Source: an uncultured Christensenella sp. (GTDB taxonomy: Bacteria; Bacillota; Clostridia; Christensenellales; Pumilibacteraceae). Taken from it: a DNA stretch of 64,000 nucleotides. Position 1 is the first letter of the stretch, and each line of letters begins with the position of its first letter. Shown here one piece after another: positions 35,248 through 44,486 of this stretch. The DNA lies in assembly GCA_910585955.1 (NCBI GenBank), contig CAJUGC010000001.1:280223-344222 (forward strand). Direction: 5' to 3'. The notes beneath the pieces were generated by a model. That model was not told the DNA's origin. It made no database searches and worked only from the letters and a program-made list of their open reading frames with translations. Position numbers and translations under genes: made by a program.

Positions 35248-36450
35248 TTATTTGATGAATTCGACGTCTATAGAGCCGCCGACTCCGGAAACGGAAAGAC
35301 TCTTCTTTCCGCCGCCGCCGATTGGCGAGCGTACTTTACCCATGACGGATTTCGTGCTTATGTCGTATTCGCTTTCATTTCCGACTATACGCAGCTTAAT
35401 GTCGCCGCCCATAGTCTTGCATTCGATATTGTCGCTTTCGAGCGTAGTAGCTCCGATGTCGCCGCCCATGGTACGGCAGACGGTCTTTTCCTTTGCGCTT
35501 ACGTCGTCTATCGTTATATCTCCGCCGACATTCGTCAGAGTAAGCGTACTTGCGGTAAGCCCCGCCGCCGTCACGTCTCCGCTTGTGGACGTAATGCTCA
35601 GCGAATCGTGCACGCCTCCCCTGACTTCGACGTCGCCGCCCGTAGCGCGAAGCGACATATACTCGCTGTCGCAACCCACAAGACTTATGTCGCCGCCCGC
35701 CGTGTCTATCTCGGCTCTCTTAACGGATAGTCCTTGCATACGGCAACCGTTTTTGACGGCGTTGCATTTAACGGCGTCGAGCGAGGGAATTTCGATATAA
35801 ATCTTGAGCGTTCCGCTGCCGAAGCCGAAAAAGTTTTTGAATGCCGTTCCTATCCCCTTTGCCCGCTCGCGTATATACAGCGTGTCTCCGCTCACGTCCG
35901 CGTCGAATTTCGTGTCGTTTGAACGACTGACTTTAAGCGTGAATTTATCCGCTCGTCTTATTATTATTTCCGGCACCGTAACATCGATTTTCAGCTTGCG
36001 AACATCGTCGAATTTGCGGTTGGTTTCCGACGTAAACATATCGCCGTCAAAATCCGTAAGTTCGCTTTCTCCGCTCGCATTGGAAAAGCCTTTGTTTTTT
36101 TCAGACGCAACTGTCTCTCTTGCAAACGGATCCGGTCGCGAACTGTCTGTATCCGTCTCAAAATCGCGTTCCGTGCTTCTCTTTAAGGACAACGGTTCTT
36201 CCTCTTTTTCATCGGGTCGAACGCTCGATTCGTCCCGCTTGAGATAGGCTTCGTAGTCCGAAAGTATTTTTGTCGCCGCTTCTTTCGGATCTCCGAGCGA
36301 CATTATTATGTCCGCCTCTCTTTGCCCGTCGTCGATCCTATCTGCGAAAAGTTCGTCGTAATATTCGAGCACGCGCCTTCTCTCTTCTGCGGGAAGTTCC
36401 TTAAGCGCCTTTGAAAGCGCGTTTTTCCAATCGTTTTTATTCGTGATCAC
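35248..36450 (-). CDS. HAAS (DUF1700)-DUF4097 fusion protein (400 aa)
   Basis: N-terminal about 75 residues form the HAAS helical domain (NALSKALKELPAEERRRVLE, ADIIMSLGDPKEAATKIL); after a 100-residue polar linker comes a repetitive beta region with GGD(I/V) turns (for example TMGGDIGATT, TMGGDIKLRI) typical of DUF4097. GTG at 36450 is chosen as start because GGAGGG lies 7 bp before it; the ATG five codons earlier has no SD. No signal peptide or membrane helix is visible, which is odd for a protein thought to act at the envelope. Confidence 0.82.
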   Translation of the reverse strand: MITNKNDWKNALSKALKELPAEERRRVLEYYDELFADRIDDGQREADIIMSLGDPKEAATKILSDYEAYLKRDESSVRPDEKEEEPLSLKRSTERDFETDTDSSRPDPFARETVASEKNKGFSNASGESELTDFDGDMFTSETNRKFDDVRKLKIDVTVPEIIIRRADKFTLKVSRSNDTKFDADVSGDTLYIRERAKGIGTAFKNFFGFGSGTLKIYIEIPSLDAVKCNAVKNGCRMQGLSVKRAEIDTAGGDISLVGCDSEYMSLRATGGDVEVRGGVHDSLSITSTSGDVTAAGLTASTLTLTNVGGDITIDDVSAKEKTVCRTMGGDIGATTLESDNIECKTMGGDIKLRIVGNESEYDISTKSVMGKVRSPIGGGGKKSLSVSGVGGSIDVEFIK

Positions 36451-37378
36451 TTTCGTTCCCTCCATGTCCCGAAAAGGTTAACTTTATGTCTCCGTTCGTC
36501 GTATAACATTCGACTTTCTTTCTGCCGCCCGAAATATTGCCGGGTATGAAATTGCCGTTCGTCGTCTGACCCGTAATACCGAAGTCGGAGATATTTCCCA
36601 CAAATTCCGCCTTTATGTTGCCGTTCGTGGATTTGAAATACGCATTCTCTCCTATCTTCAAGCGATCGCACACTATCGGACTGTTTGTCGTAATAAAGGA
36701 AACCGTTTTTACATCGACGTCTTCCACCGCGATCTTTCCGTTCGTAGTCTTACCCTTCGCACTTTTCGCAACTATGTTTTCTAGTTCGATCATACCGTTT
36801 GTGGAATAAGCTTCGACCGTTCCTTCGTCCGACCTGACATTCGACAAAACTATCCTGGAATTGGTAGTATGCACTTCCACGCCGCGCATAGCGACAACAT
36901 CTCTTATTTCGACTGTGCCGTTTGTAGTTTCTATGTCTATTTCGTCGTAGACGCCGCTCGGCACTTCTATGTTGCCGTTCGTACTTTCAAGCGAGAGCGT
37001 GCCGACTTTCGGTACCGTTATTGTTATGACCTGGCTGTGAAAATCGAACAATCTGAATATATTGGGAATACTGTGTACTTCATTCATGACAAGCGTCTGC
37101 TCTTTTTCATCGTATTCAATATCATACTTTATGCGTTCGCTTTCTTCATACTCGATTTTTACATCGCTTCCCTCGATCACCTTGATTTCCGCATTTCGCA
37201 CGTCAACGGAAACCGAAGCAAGCCTTTCGGGAGATGTTTCCAGCTCGTACACCTTAGCCGTAAAGACTTCCGAATCGAGAAGCAGAAAGTTCCACCCGAG
37301 AGTGCTCATTCCGACGACGAAAGCCAATCCGCCGGCAAGCAAAAGCGTAATACCCACTATAAGAAATCTCTTTTTCAT
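36437..37378 (-). CDS. Membrane-anchored DUF4097 beta-repeat protein (313 aa)
   Basis: One N-terminal membrane helix (about residues 5-24, RFLIVGITLLLAGGLAFVVG) and then, from about 75 on, eight or so TTNG/STNG turns spaced 20-25 residues apart, as in a right-handed beta-helix of the DUF4097 (adhesin-like) group. Probably extracytoplasmic. AGGAGG before the start. The next gene overlaps it by 14 bp. Confidence 0.85.
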   Translation of the reverse strand: MKKRFLIVGITLLLAGGLAFVVGMSTLGWNFLLLDSEVFTAKVYELETSPERLASVSVDVRNAEIKVIEGSDVKIEYEESERIKYDIEYDEKEQTLVMNEVHSIPNIFRLFDFHSQVITITVPKVGTLSLESTNGNIEVPSGVYDEIDIETTNGTVEIRDVVAMRGVEVHTTNSRIVLSNVRSDEGTVEAYSTNGMIELENIVAKSAKGKTTNGKIAVEDVDVKTVSFITTNSPIVCDRLKIGENAYFKSTNGNIKAEFVGNISDFGITGQTTNGNFIPGNISGGRKKVECYTTNGDIKLTFSGHGGNESDHE

Positions 37379-37380
37379 CG

Positions 37381-38109
37381 TTATGTCCTCCTTTTGAAGA
37401 ACCAGCCGAAGAAGCACTTGAATATTTTAAGGCTTCCTTTACCTATGCCTTTAAGTATCGCCGCCGTCAGCGGAATTATGAGAAATGCAATACCCGCCGC
37501 CGCAAGCGCCATGGAAAAACCGACTATTCTCACGCCCATTGTAAGAAGCGGCATAAACGAAGCTATGATCGCCCAAACCGCTCCCGCGGCGCAACAGTAT
37601 CCGACGGCAAGCACGGAAATACCGAGCGTGACAAGTACGACGGCTAACGTCAACGGAAGCCAACCGAGTAAAATCACTTCGGCGGCAAATCCCGCCGCCG
37701 AACCCGGCGTTATACTTCCCGCTTTTCTTTCTTTCTTTTCGGCGGCAATCGCGTTTTTCTTGCTTTTGTTATCGACCTTCGTAACGGGCTCGTCCCCATG
37801 CGCTCTCTTCGCTCCGCGGCCCGCCCAAAAATCGGGCGGCGTTTCGACGTGGATATTGCGCGCCTTGTCTGTCGATTCGGGCGTTCTGTCGCCTTCCTTT
37901 ACTCGCTCTTCCATGCCGTACTCGGTCATGATGCGATAAGCTACGTCGACGGGGTTGCCGAACTCGGCGATGAGCTGTTTTTCGCTCTTTCCGAATTCCA
38001 AGCCGTCCGCAAACATCTCGTTATAATATTCGAGTACGCGAGCCTGTTCGGAATCGGGCAATCCCTTCATATTCTTCTTCAGTTCGTTTTCCCATTCGAT
38101 CCTGGTCAT
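37381..38109 (-). CDS. HAAS (DUF1700) membrane protein (242 aa)
   Basis: Cytoplasmic HAAS domain at residues 1-65 (ELKKNMKGLPDSEQARVLEYYNEMF, KQLIAEFGNPVDVAYRIM), a charged linker, then four hydrophobic helices (about 135-225) and a basic end. Known context: these proteins occur with PadR regulators and DUF4097 proteins and are thought to be a membrane-stress module. ATG overlaps the padR stop (ATGA). Confidence 0.87.
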   Translation of the reverse strand: MTRIEWENELKKNMKGLPDSEQARVLEYYNEMFADGLEFGKSEKQLIAEFGNPVDVAYRIMTEYGMEERVKEGDRTPESTDKARNIHVETPPDFWAGRGAKRAHGDEPVTKVDNKSKKNAIAAEKKERKAGSITPGSAAGFAAEVILLGWLPLTLAVVLVTLGISVLAVGYCCAAGAVWAIIASFMPLLTMGVRIVGFSMALAAAGIAFLIIPLTAAILKGIGKGSLKIFKCFFGWFFKRRT

Positions 38110-38423
38110 TGTCTGTCTGACCTCCCATAGATGAATTTGTAGATCCTCTCGAACTCCTCGAGGTCGGCTGCAAAGTCGTTTATCTTTTGCCGCCCGCGCT
38201 CTGTAATCATGTAGTACTTGCGCAATCTTCCGTTGTATTCCTTGCTCCTCGTCGTGACCATACCCGTGGCTTCGAGTCGTTTGAGTATGGGATAGAGCGT
38301 GGACTCGGAGATCTCGACATAGCGGGACACGTCGGCGATTATCTTGTAGCCGTACGATTCCTCCTCCTTGATTGCCGCGAGCACGCACACTTCGAGTAGT
38401 CCTTTTTTGAGCTGTGCGTCCAA
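38106..38423 (-). CDS. PadR family transcriptional regulator (105 aa)
   Basis: Winged helix protein: KGLLEVCVLAAIKEEESYGYKIIADVSRYVEISESTLYP splits into the standard helices, with STLYPILKRLEATGMV as recognition helix and wing YNGRLRKYYMITERGRQ. Starts TTG after AAGGAGGT. It heads the four-gene operon and probably represses it through the palindrome at 38537. Confidence 0.93.
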   Translation of the reverse strand: MDAQLKKGLLEVCVLAAIKEEESYGYKIIADVSRYVEISESTLYPILKRLEATGMVTTRSKEYNGRLRKYYMITERGRQKINDFAADLEEFERIYKFIYGRSDRQ

Positions 38424-38536
38424 ATCTGCTACCTCCTTAACCTATTGATATTTCCTATCCATAGTCCCTTTTCATCATTCGTAAGCCGTCTTTTGTTTCA
38501 AAATACCCCGCAAAGCGGAATACTCTGTTTCGCGCT

Positions 38537-38557
38537 ATACCATGCGTCACATAGTAT
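38537..38557. promoter_or_regulatory. Candidate PadR operator
   Basis: ATACCATG-CGTCA-CATAGTAT: inverted repeat with 7 of 8 positions paired, centred about 20 bp downstream of the -10 box, across the start of transcription. Confidence 0.5.
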
Positions 38558-38566
38558 TACGGTAAC

Positions 38567-38595
38567 AATATATCATTATTATATCCGCTTGTCAA
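38567..38595 (-). promoter_or_regulatory. SigmaA promoter of the PadR operon
   Basis: Minus-strand TTGACA, 17-bp spacer, TATATT. The transcript has a leader of about 135 nt. Confidence 0.75.
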
Positions 38596-38753
38596 GAGTT
38601 TTATACGAAATTTTTATAATTTTTTTCGGATCTTTTCTTCTTTTCTCAAGAAAATTCGGGTTTCTCTCTCCCCAAAGCCGAATATTCGACATACGAACAA
38701 CGGGATTTCCTTCTTTTCGTACTTTTTTCGCCTCGCCCGAAATAACTTATACT

Positions 38754-39416
38754 ATGGGTAAGATTTGGATAGTCATGCTTGTTGCGGCAATAGCGACGCT
38801 ATTGTTCACCAATCCGGACGCGGCGGTCGCGGCAATGATAGACGGCTCGCAATCTGCGGTCGAACTTGCCATGAGCCTCGTCGCGCTGTATGCGTTTTGG
38901 CTCGGCTTTTTCGCTATTCTCGAAAAACTCGGTATTTCCAACGTGATAGCAAAGCTTTTGCGCCCGCTTTTACGTTTTCTTTTCAAAGACATAGACGACG
39001 AATCGCAAAAGTACATCACCATGAATATGTCGGCAAACCTATTGGGGCTTGGCAACGCCGCAACGCCCATGGGCATAAATGCGATAAATCGACTGTCCAA
39101 GGACAAGACGTTTGCCACGAGCAACATGATCATGATGATAGTTATTTCCGCAACGTCGCTTCAACTTTTGCCGTCTACCGTCATCGGTCTGCGCGCCACG
39201 CACGGTTCGGTCGCGCCCGCGTCGTTCCTGCCCGCGTCCATAGTGGCGACAGTCCTTTCCACAGTGCTCGGAATACTGCTCGTCAAATTGTTTTCGCGGC
39301 TGTTCCCCGACGAGAAATATGCGGCCAAACTCGAAAAAAAGCGTCTTGCCTCTTTAAGCGCGCCTAAGGAAAAAAAGGCAAAGCGCCCTCTTCGCCGCAA
39401 AAGGAGCGAGGCGTGA
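38754..39416 (+). CDS. spmA: Spore maturation protein A (220 aa)
   Basis: Nucleoside-recognition (Gate) family membrane protein; in Bacillus spmA/spmB mutants have poorly dehydrated spore cores. Hydrophobic helices around residues 5-25, 38-60, 120-145 and 160-180, with MNMSANLLGLGNAATPMGINAI as the conserved Gate segment. Start MGKIWIVML is the family start although no SD is visible and TATACT directly abuts the ATG. Confidence 0.88.
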   Translation: MGKIWIVMLVAAIATLLFTNPDAAVAAMIDGSQSAVELAMSLVALYAFWLGFFAILEKLGISNVIAKLLRPLLRFLFKDIDDESQKYITMNMSANLLGLGNAATPMGINAINRLSKDKTFATSNMIMMIVISATSLQLLPSTVIGLRATHGSVAPASFLPASIVATVLSTVLGILLVKLFSRLFPDEKYAAKLEKKRLASLSAPKEKKAKRPLRRKRSEA

Positions 39417-39919
39417 CATCTTACATTATTCCGGTTATCTTTCTGACGGTGCTTGTTCTGTCGTTTTTTAAGAAAAAAGAGGCTTATTCTCTGTTCGTGG
39501 ACGGCTCGTCGCAGGCTGTCGATCTAATGGTCGGAGTTTTTCCCTATCTTGTGACCATAATGATGGCGGTAGCGGTGTTTCGCGCAAGCGGAGTATCGAA
39601 CGCAGTCGCTAACTTTCTTTCCCCCGTTATGTCTCTGTTCGGGCTTCCGAAAGAACTGACGGAACTGCTTTTGTTGCGCCCTCTTTCGGGCGCGGGGTCT
39701 CTTGCCATACTCGACAACATTTTCGTGACCTACGGCACGGACACCTTTATAGGCAGATGCGCGTCGCTTATCTACGGCTCGAGCGAAACGGTATTTTACA
39801 TAACCGCAATCTATTTTTCGCAATGCAACGTAAAACGTCTGCGCTACGCAATCCCCGTCGCGCTCGTTGCGACCTTCACGGGTTGCGTCGTCGGTTGCCT
39901 TTTGCTGCGAGTGATATGA
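39413..39919 (+). CDS. spmB: Spore maturation protein B (168 aa)
   Basis: Partner of SpmA, same family, four helices. Seen: VDLMVGVFPYLVTIMMAVAVFRASG and LRPLSGAGSLAILDNIF, EIVFYI-like SETVFYITAIYF. GTG start overlapping the spmA stop by 4 bp, with AAGGAG before it. Confidence 0.92.
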   Translation: MTSYIIPVIFLTVLVLSFFKKKEAYSLFVDGSSQAVDLMVGVFPYLVTIMMAVAVFRASGVSNAVANFLSPVMSLFGLPKELTELLLLRPLSGAGSLAILDNIFVTYGTDTFIGRCASLIYGSSETVFYITAIYFSQCNVKRLRYAIPVALVATFTGCVVGCLLLRVI

Positions 39920-40039
39920 CGCTTCTCAATCGATTCCAAAGAACCTCGGCAAAAGTTGCTTCCTTTTTTCTCCATATGACAAAAAAAACGAAACTCTTTA
40001 TCCGAGACGGTAATTTCACGAAAAATTTTGCCTTGCTTC

Positions 40040-40068
40040 TTGCTTTTTCTCTTTTAATGTGGTAAAAT
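40040..40068 (+). promoter_or_regulatory. SigmaA promoter of the flavin reductase gene
   Basis: TTGCTT, 17-bp spacer, extended TGG-TAAAAT. Confidence 0.6.
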
Positions 40069-40096
40069 ATTTTTAAAGACGCATAAGGAGCATTTT

Positions 40097-40591
40097 ATGG
40101 CGGGACTGAGCGAAAGACAACTGCAAAGGCTGTTGACGACGATGAACACCTGCGGGCTGTTCGTGACCTGCGGCATAGAGCCGCACAACGTCATGAGCAC
40201 TCATTGGGGCACAATAGGTACTATGTGGAACCGCGACGTGTTCGTACTTCCCGTGCGGGAGAGCAAGCTGTCGCACGAAATAATCACAAAAAACGGCTCT
40301 TTTGCCGTCTGTATGCCGATAAAGGATATGCGCGACGAAATAATGCTCTGCGACCGACTTTCGGGCTTTAAGACCAACAAGTTCGACGAACTTCACCTTC
40401 ACCCGAAGCGCGCCCGCCATATCGAATCATATGTTCTCGCCGAGTGCGGACTCGTGCTCGAATGTAAAGTAATACTTTCGGCGGACATTGAGAAAGAACA
40501 ACTCGATCCCGAACTTTTCGCCGATATGTACGGACAAAAGGACTTTCACACTCTCTACTTCGGAGAGATCCTCGACTGTTACACGCCGTAA
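40097..40591 (+). CDS. Flavin reductase-like protein, split-barrel FMN-binding (164 aa)
   Basis: Matches the flavin reductase-like fold: NVMSTHWGTIGTMWNRDVFVLPVRESKLSH corresponds to the FMN-binding strand-loop, and SFAVCMPIKDMRD to the next strand. CGLFVTCG and CKVILSADIEKEQLDPELF complete the barrel. Likely binds FMN; the donor and acceptor are unknown. AAGGAG before ATG; single-gene transcript between its promoter and the terminator at 40624. Confidence 0.85.
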   Translation: MAGLSERQLQRLLTTMNTCGLFVTCGIEPHNVMSTHWGTIGTMWNRDVFVLPVRESKLSHEIITKNGSFAVCMPIKDMRDEIMLCDRLSGFKTNKFDELHLHPKRARHIESYVLAECGLVLECKVILSADIEKEQLDPELFADMYGQKDFHTLYFGEILDCYTP

Positions 40592-40623
40592 AAAACCGCA
40601 CCGTCCTATTTTCGCAATATAGA

Positions 40624-40672
40624 TAAAACCAAAACCCCCGATGTCTCGCCGGACTTTCGAGGGTTTTATCTT
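40624..40672. terminator. Intrinsic terminator, convergent genes
   Basis: GATAAAACC/GGTTTTATC outer pairing and AAAACCC/GGGTTTT alternative, between the genes at 40097 and 40681. Confidence 0.65.
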
Positions 40673-40680
40673 AAAAATCT

Positions 40681-41535
40681 TTACTTTTTAAGTTTTTCGC
40701 CGTCATTGATGTAGAGTATGCCGAGCGTTCCTTTGCCGCAGTGAGATGTTATCGTCGAGCTTGCGATAGTTTCCTTTATTTCGGCAAACGGCGCGATCTC
40801 GAGTATTTTTTCGCGTACTTTCTTTACGGTTTCGGGCGACGCCGACGTGTGCGTAATGAATATTCGCGTAAGGTCGGGAGAGTCGAACTCGTCCAAAGTA
40901 TTTTCGACGTACTTGACGATCACTTTATCGAACGAACCCATATATTTCTTTCCGACTTCCATCGAGCCGTTTTTGACGAGTATCGTCGGTTTTATGCGCA
41001 ACACCGTCGCGGCAATGCGAGCAAGCGAACTGCACCGTCCACCCTTGTGGAGATACTCCATAGTATCCACGACAAACGACGCCTGCACATACGGTATACG
41101 TTTTTTGACGAGTTCGGCAATCTCCTTGCCCTCAAGTCCTTTCTTCGCAAGCTCCGCCGCATATAACACCAACAGCCCCGTTCCCGATGACAGCGACAGA
41201 CTGTCCACAACGTAAACGCCCTTCATTTCCGACGCGGCTTTTACTGCGTTTTCGTGCGTCATACTGATTTTCGACGACAAATTTATGTGCACGACCTCGT
41301 CGCCCGCACTTGTGTACCTCTCGAAAAACGCCTTGAAATCCTCGGGCGAACGCGCCGCGGTCTTGGGCAGAATCTTCTTTTCCGCATACTTGGCATAGAT
41401 GTCGTCGGGTGCGATATTTTCGCCGTCGAGATAGCTTTCCCCGTCCAAAATGACGTTAAGCGGCAGTACGCCGATATCGTATTTTTCAAAATCCGCATTG
41501 AGATCGGCAGTAGAATCGGTTGTGATTTTAACCAT
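40681..41535 (-). CDS. DegV family fatty-acid-binding protein, second paralogue (284 aa)
   Basis: N-terminal MVKITTDSTADL, VHINLSSKISMTHENA and VVDSLSLSSGTGLLVLYA are the DegV signature segments; MEYLHKGGRCSSLARI and SSTITSHCGKGTLGILY complete the second domain. Differs from the copy at 17558 in the TARSPEDF loop, where that copy has TSQPTLSVF, so lipid preference may differ. AAGGAG before ATG. Last gene of the run that starts with the hydrolase at 44047. Confidence 0.9.
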   Translation of the reverse strand: MVKITTDSTADLNADFEKYDIGVLPLNVILDGESYLDGENIAPDDIYAKYAEKKILPKTAARSPEDFKAFFERYTSAGDEVVHINLSSKISMTHENAVKAASEMKGVYVVDSLSLSSGTGLLVLYAAELAKKGLEGKEIAELVKKRIPYVQASFVVDTMEYLHKGGRCSSLARIAATVLRIKPTILVKNGSMEVGKKYMGSFDKVIVKYVENTLDEFDSPDLTRIFITHTSASPETVKKVREKILEIAPFAEIKETIASSTITSHCGKGTLGILYINDGEKLKK

Positions 41536-41558
41536 ATTTATCTCCTTATTTTCCGTCC

Positions 41559-42272
41559 TTACAAAGTCTCTTCCCTGTATATGAGCAATAACATTCTTTC
41601 CAAAAGCGATCCGCGGGAAAGACGGTAGAACATCTTTCCGCGAACATAGTCTACGGGTATCGCTCCTATAGCGCGCGAGTCTGTAGAATCGTTGCGATTG
41701 TCGCCGAGCACAAACAGATAGCCGTCGTCTATGCGAAACTTATGTTTTTCTATTTCCTCGGCAGAAGCGTTTGCCGCAATGTTGTCCGCATATTTGCCGC
41801 CCGTTACGATCGTCGAACGAAGCATATCGTCTACGCTCTCGCCGTATGCGTCGTTACTTACGATCTTAAAAGACGTTTCGTCTTTTTCCTTGCGATACAA
41901 ATCCACATAAGCAGTGCCCGAGCGCTCTATAAAAACGATTTCGTCTCCGCCCACACCTATGACGCGTTTTATAAGCGATTCTTCGACTTTCACTCCGTTT
42001 TTGATTATTTCGGAACGGAACGTGATTATATCGCCGCTCTCGAAAGACGAAGGATTTTTCAACATAAGCACATAGTCGTCGTCATTCAAGGACGGGTTCA
42101 TGCTCGTCCCGCTGACATGACACATACCGACAAGATAAACGAATATGAGCATAAAGCTCAAAAAGACGATCACGAAGTACAGCGCAAAAGTGAGGTAGAG
42201 GTTTTCGGGCTCTTCCCCGCGCAGAAATCTTTTCCTGAGCGCTTTGGGTTCTTTTTCTTTATTTTTCGCCAA
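41559..42272 (-). CDS. lepB: Signal peptidase I (237 aa)
   Basis: Removes signal peptides outside the membrane. One helix at about residues 26-49, then SGTSMNPSLNDDDYVLM (catalytic Ser) and IKRVIGVGGDEI (catalytic Lys), YLFVLGDNRNDSTDSR (box E). Type IV-like short form usual in Firmicutes, with about 40 extra residues between the Lys and box E. Start is TTG after AAAGGA, overlapping the DUF951 gene by 14 bp. Confidence 0.94.
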   Translation of the reverse strand: MAKNKEKEPKALRKRFLRGEEPENLYLTFALYFVIVFLSFMLIFVYLVGMCHVSGTSMNPSLNDDDYVLMLKNPSSFESGDIITFRSEIIKNGVKVEESLIKRVIGVGGDEIVFIERSGTAYVDLYRKEKDETSFKIVSNDAYGESVDDMLRSTIVTGGKYADNIAANASAEEIEKHKFRIDDGYLFVLGDNRNDSTDSRAIGAIPVDYVRGKMFYRLSRGSLLERMLLLIYREETL

Positions 42273-42453
42273 TATCCTTTCCTTCTCTCTTCTTTACGCT
42301 TTTAAGCAGTTTGTCTATGTCCATAACAAGCCGCCGACCGCACTTTACACACTCTATTTTCACGTCGGACGCGCTTTCGGTCACTTTAAAGCGACTGCCG
42401 CCGCAAGGGTGCGCTTTTTTCAGCAGCAAAATTTCTCCCACGGTAAATATCAT
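42259..42453 (-). CDS. DUF951 protein (64 aa)
   Basis: Small protein with LLLKKAHPCGGSRFKV and IECVKCGRRLVM, three cysteines that could hold a metal ion as in the zinc-ribbon-like DUF951 family. Function unknown. In Firmicutes it is often near the origin beside parB or rsmG; here it lies 11 kb from oriC between a hydrolase and lepB. The start codon is one base after the hydrolase stop. Confidence 0.9.
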   Translation of the reverse strand: MIFTVGEILLLKKAHPCGGSRFKVTESASDVKIECVKCGRRLVMDIDKLLKSVKKREGKDIGEK

Positions 42454-42454
42454 G

Positions 42455-44047
42455 TCACACCCAAAGCATGGTATTCACAAGCAGCCGGTCTCCCCGAACG
42501 CTGAAATATATCGCGCCTTTGAACGAATCAAGCGCGCCCTCGGAAGACTTAAATTCATCGGCGCTTAAAGTAAACTTCGTCCAATTATTGTCCTTCTCGA
42601 GTTTTTTGACGCATACATACTCGACATTTCCTTCGTCCTCCTCGGTGCGGACCGAGAACTTCAACTCCTGTTCTACGTCGCTGTAAACTATAAGCTGAAG
42701 CACGCTGTCCTGTTCCGCTTTAAACTGAATGTCGCTGAACTTATATGTCGCAAGCTCGCCGGAAAGAGAGCAAACCCCCTCTATGTCGTAAGCTCCGCCC
42801 TGCATTACGACAGCTTCGTCGCCGCCTTGTGGAGAAACGAAATCATCTGTTCCGCTGTCGCTGTCGTACAAGAGTCTGCTTTTAATGATTTTTTGCTCCT
42901 TTATACCCAACAGCGCCGGCGTACAGGTATGGAGCGGCGTAGAAAAAGTATTACCGTCGACGTAAGTCACGCTCGCAAATGCATAAATGGGTTTTGACGC
43001 GTCATATACGGGAACTTTGGCGATGTACTCGCCGTTTGCCGCCGTGAGCGTCGAGATCTGCCGCCAATTCCGAAACGCGCCCGCTTTCATAGAGTAAGCA
43101 ATAAACAGATCGGTTTTCACGATGTTTTCTCTCGTGTCGGCCTTGACCGTATAATAAAGCTGTCTTTCACTCTCTCTTGCCGAAATCTCGGGCGGCTTTA
43201 TATCAAGCGGCAGCCCCATTTGAAGATAGCGGTTGAGCCATCTCTTTATACAGTTTTTTTGGCGAGACAACAGCGCCTTGCTGACGCGCTGTCCCGTGGT
43301 AAGATAGTATTTATCCACGTTGCGACAAGTCGCGCTTATTCTGTCGAAATAGCCGTCGAGATCGTTGCTGCAAACGGCGTTGAGTATGGGGAATCGGCAC
43401 ATCTTCGCATAGCCGCTGTTATCGAGACAGGCGCGGAACGCGAGATCGTCGACTTTGGGTTCGTGCTCGTGCGTAGAGAACATCGTCACTCCGCATTTGA
43501 GATCCTCGAGAGCGGCTATTTTAAACACCTGGCTGCCGCCCTCTCCTATCCCCATAACCGCCATTGTGTCGGAAAGCCTTTTGTCCTCCTCGACGAAAGT
43601 AATGGCGCGCATAAGAACCGTCAGCCACACATAGCGACAGGATTGTTTGGGATTCGCGGGAAAGCAGTCGACCGTTTCGGGGTGCTTGAAATAATTTGCA
43701 AAATCAAGCGCCTTCGGATAGAGAGTATACCGCTCCCTTTTTTCGTTTTCTCCGGCATAGTCGAGCACAAGCACGGCATATCCGAGCTTTGCGAGCGGCA
43801 AGCAGTCGCACTCGTCCACGCTCGAATCAAGCTCGTTCATAAGCAGGATTACGGGCGGATTTTGCTCTTTCGGAAGCCACAGCCGAGCGTAAACACGCGT
43901 AACGCCGTCTGCCGTTCTCTCTCCAGAAAAATATAAGCGCTCGATTTTTATTTCGTCTTTCTCCAAGCACGAAACTACCGATACGTCAAGCGGCAATGCT
44001 TTGCGATTGTAGTCTTTCCACAGACCTTGCGGAGTCAAAACTTCCAT
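42455..44047 (-). CDS. Alpha/beta-hydrolase-like protein lacking the serine nucleophile (530 aa)
   Basis: Residues about 40-290 follow an acetyl-xylan-esterase-like alpha/beta hydrolase (GVTRVYARLWLPKEQNPPVILLMNE, LGYAVLVLDYAG). The nucleophile elbow, normally GxSxGG, reads GIGEGGSQV, so the Ser position is Gly. Residues about 295-395 look FnIII-like, and the last 120 residues (EGVCSLSGELATYKFSDIQF on) resemble a carbohydrate-binding beta sandwich. No signal peptide. The first gene in a run with DUF951, lepB and degV; its promoter implies a leaderless mRNA. Confidence 0.7.
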   Translation of the reverse strand: MEVLTPQGLWKDYNRKALPLDVSVVSCLEKDEIKIERLYFSGERTADGVTRVYARLWLPKEQNPPVILLMNELDSSVDECDCLPLAKLGYAVLVLDYAGENEKRERYTLYPKALDFANYFKHPETVDCFPANPKQSCRYVWLTVLMRAITFVEEDKRLSDTMAVMGIGEGGSQVFKIAALEDLKCGVTMFSTHEHEPKVDDLAFRACLDNSGYAKMCRFPILNAVCSNDLDGYFDRISATCRNVDKYYLTTGQRVSKALLSRQKNCIKRWLNRYLQMGLPLDIKPPEISARESERQLYYTVKADTRENIVKTDLFIAYSMKAGAFRNWRQISTLTAANGEYIAKVPVYDASKPIYAFASVTYVDGNTFSTPLHTCTPALLGIKEQKIIKSRLLYDSDSGTDDFVSPQGGDEAVVMQGGAYDIEGVCSLSGELATYKFSDIQFKAEQDSVLQLIVYSDVEQELKFSVRTEEDEGNVEYVCVKKLEKDNNWTKFTLSADEFKSSEGALDSFKGAIYFSVRGDRLLVNTMLWV

Positions 44048-44054
44048 ACCTTAT

Positions 44055-44083
44055 ATTTTATTACAAACAGCCCGAAATGTCAA
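44055..44083 (-). promoter_or_regulatory. Promoter giving a probably leaderless hydrolase mRNA
   Basis: Minus-strand TTGACA, 17-bp spacer, TAAAAT, with only 7 bases between the -10 box and the ATG. Confidence 0.75.
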
Positions 44084-44486
44084 GCCGCTCGCGCCGCTAT
44101 ATCAAAGCAATAAATACGGCAATGCTCGAAGCTCGTCGAAACCGACTCTTGTAAAAATAATTTCGACTTTTCATCGAATCGTCCGCACCAATTTGTTTGC
44201 ACGGACAACTGAGGCGAACGATCGGCAAAAACGGTTTTCGTTGTTGTCGGAAAATGATATTTGCTTCTTATATGCGAGTACGGCACAGTCCGAAATTCCC
44301 TTATCTCCTTTTCATCATTCTCTGCGGTCACTAAAAGGCGTTTACGAAACCTCTTTTGTTTATGCCTTTGAAACAGCCTTTTCTTACTTGTTTTTTTTCG
44401 TGCGTTGTGTTACCATTTATATAACTTTTCATGCTTCTTTCCGACATAAAAGCATGAAAGAAGTTTCACACTCGAGGTTTGAATTT

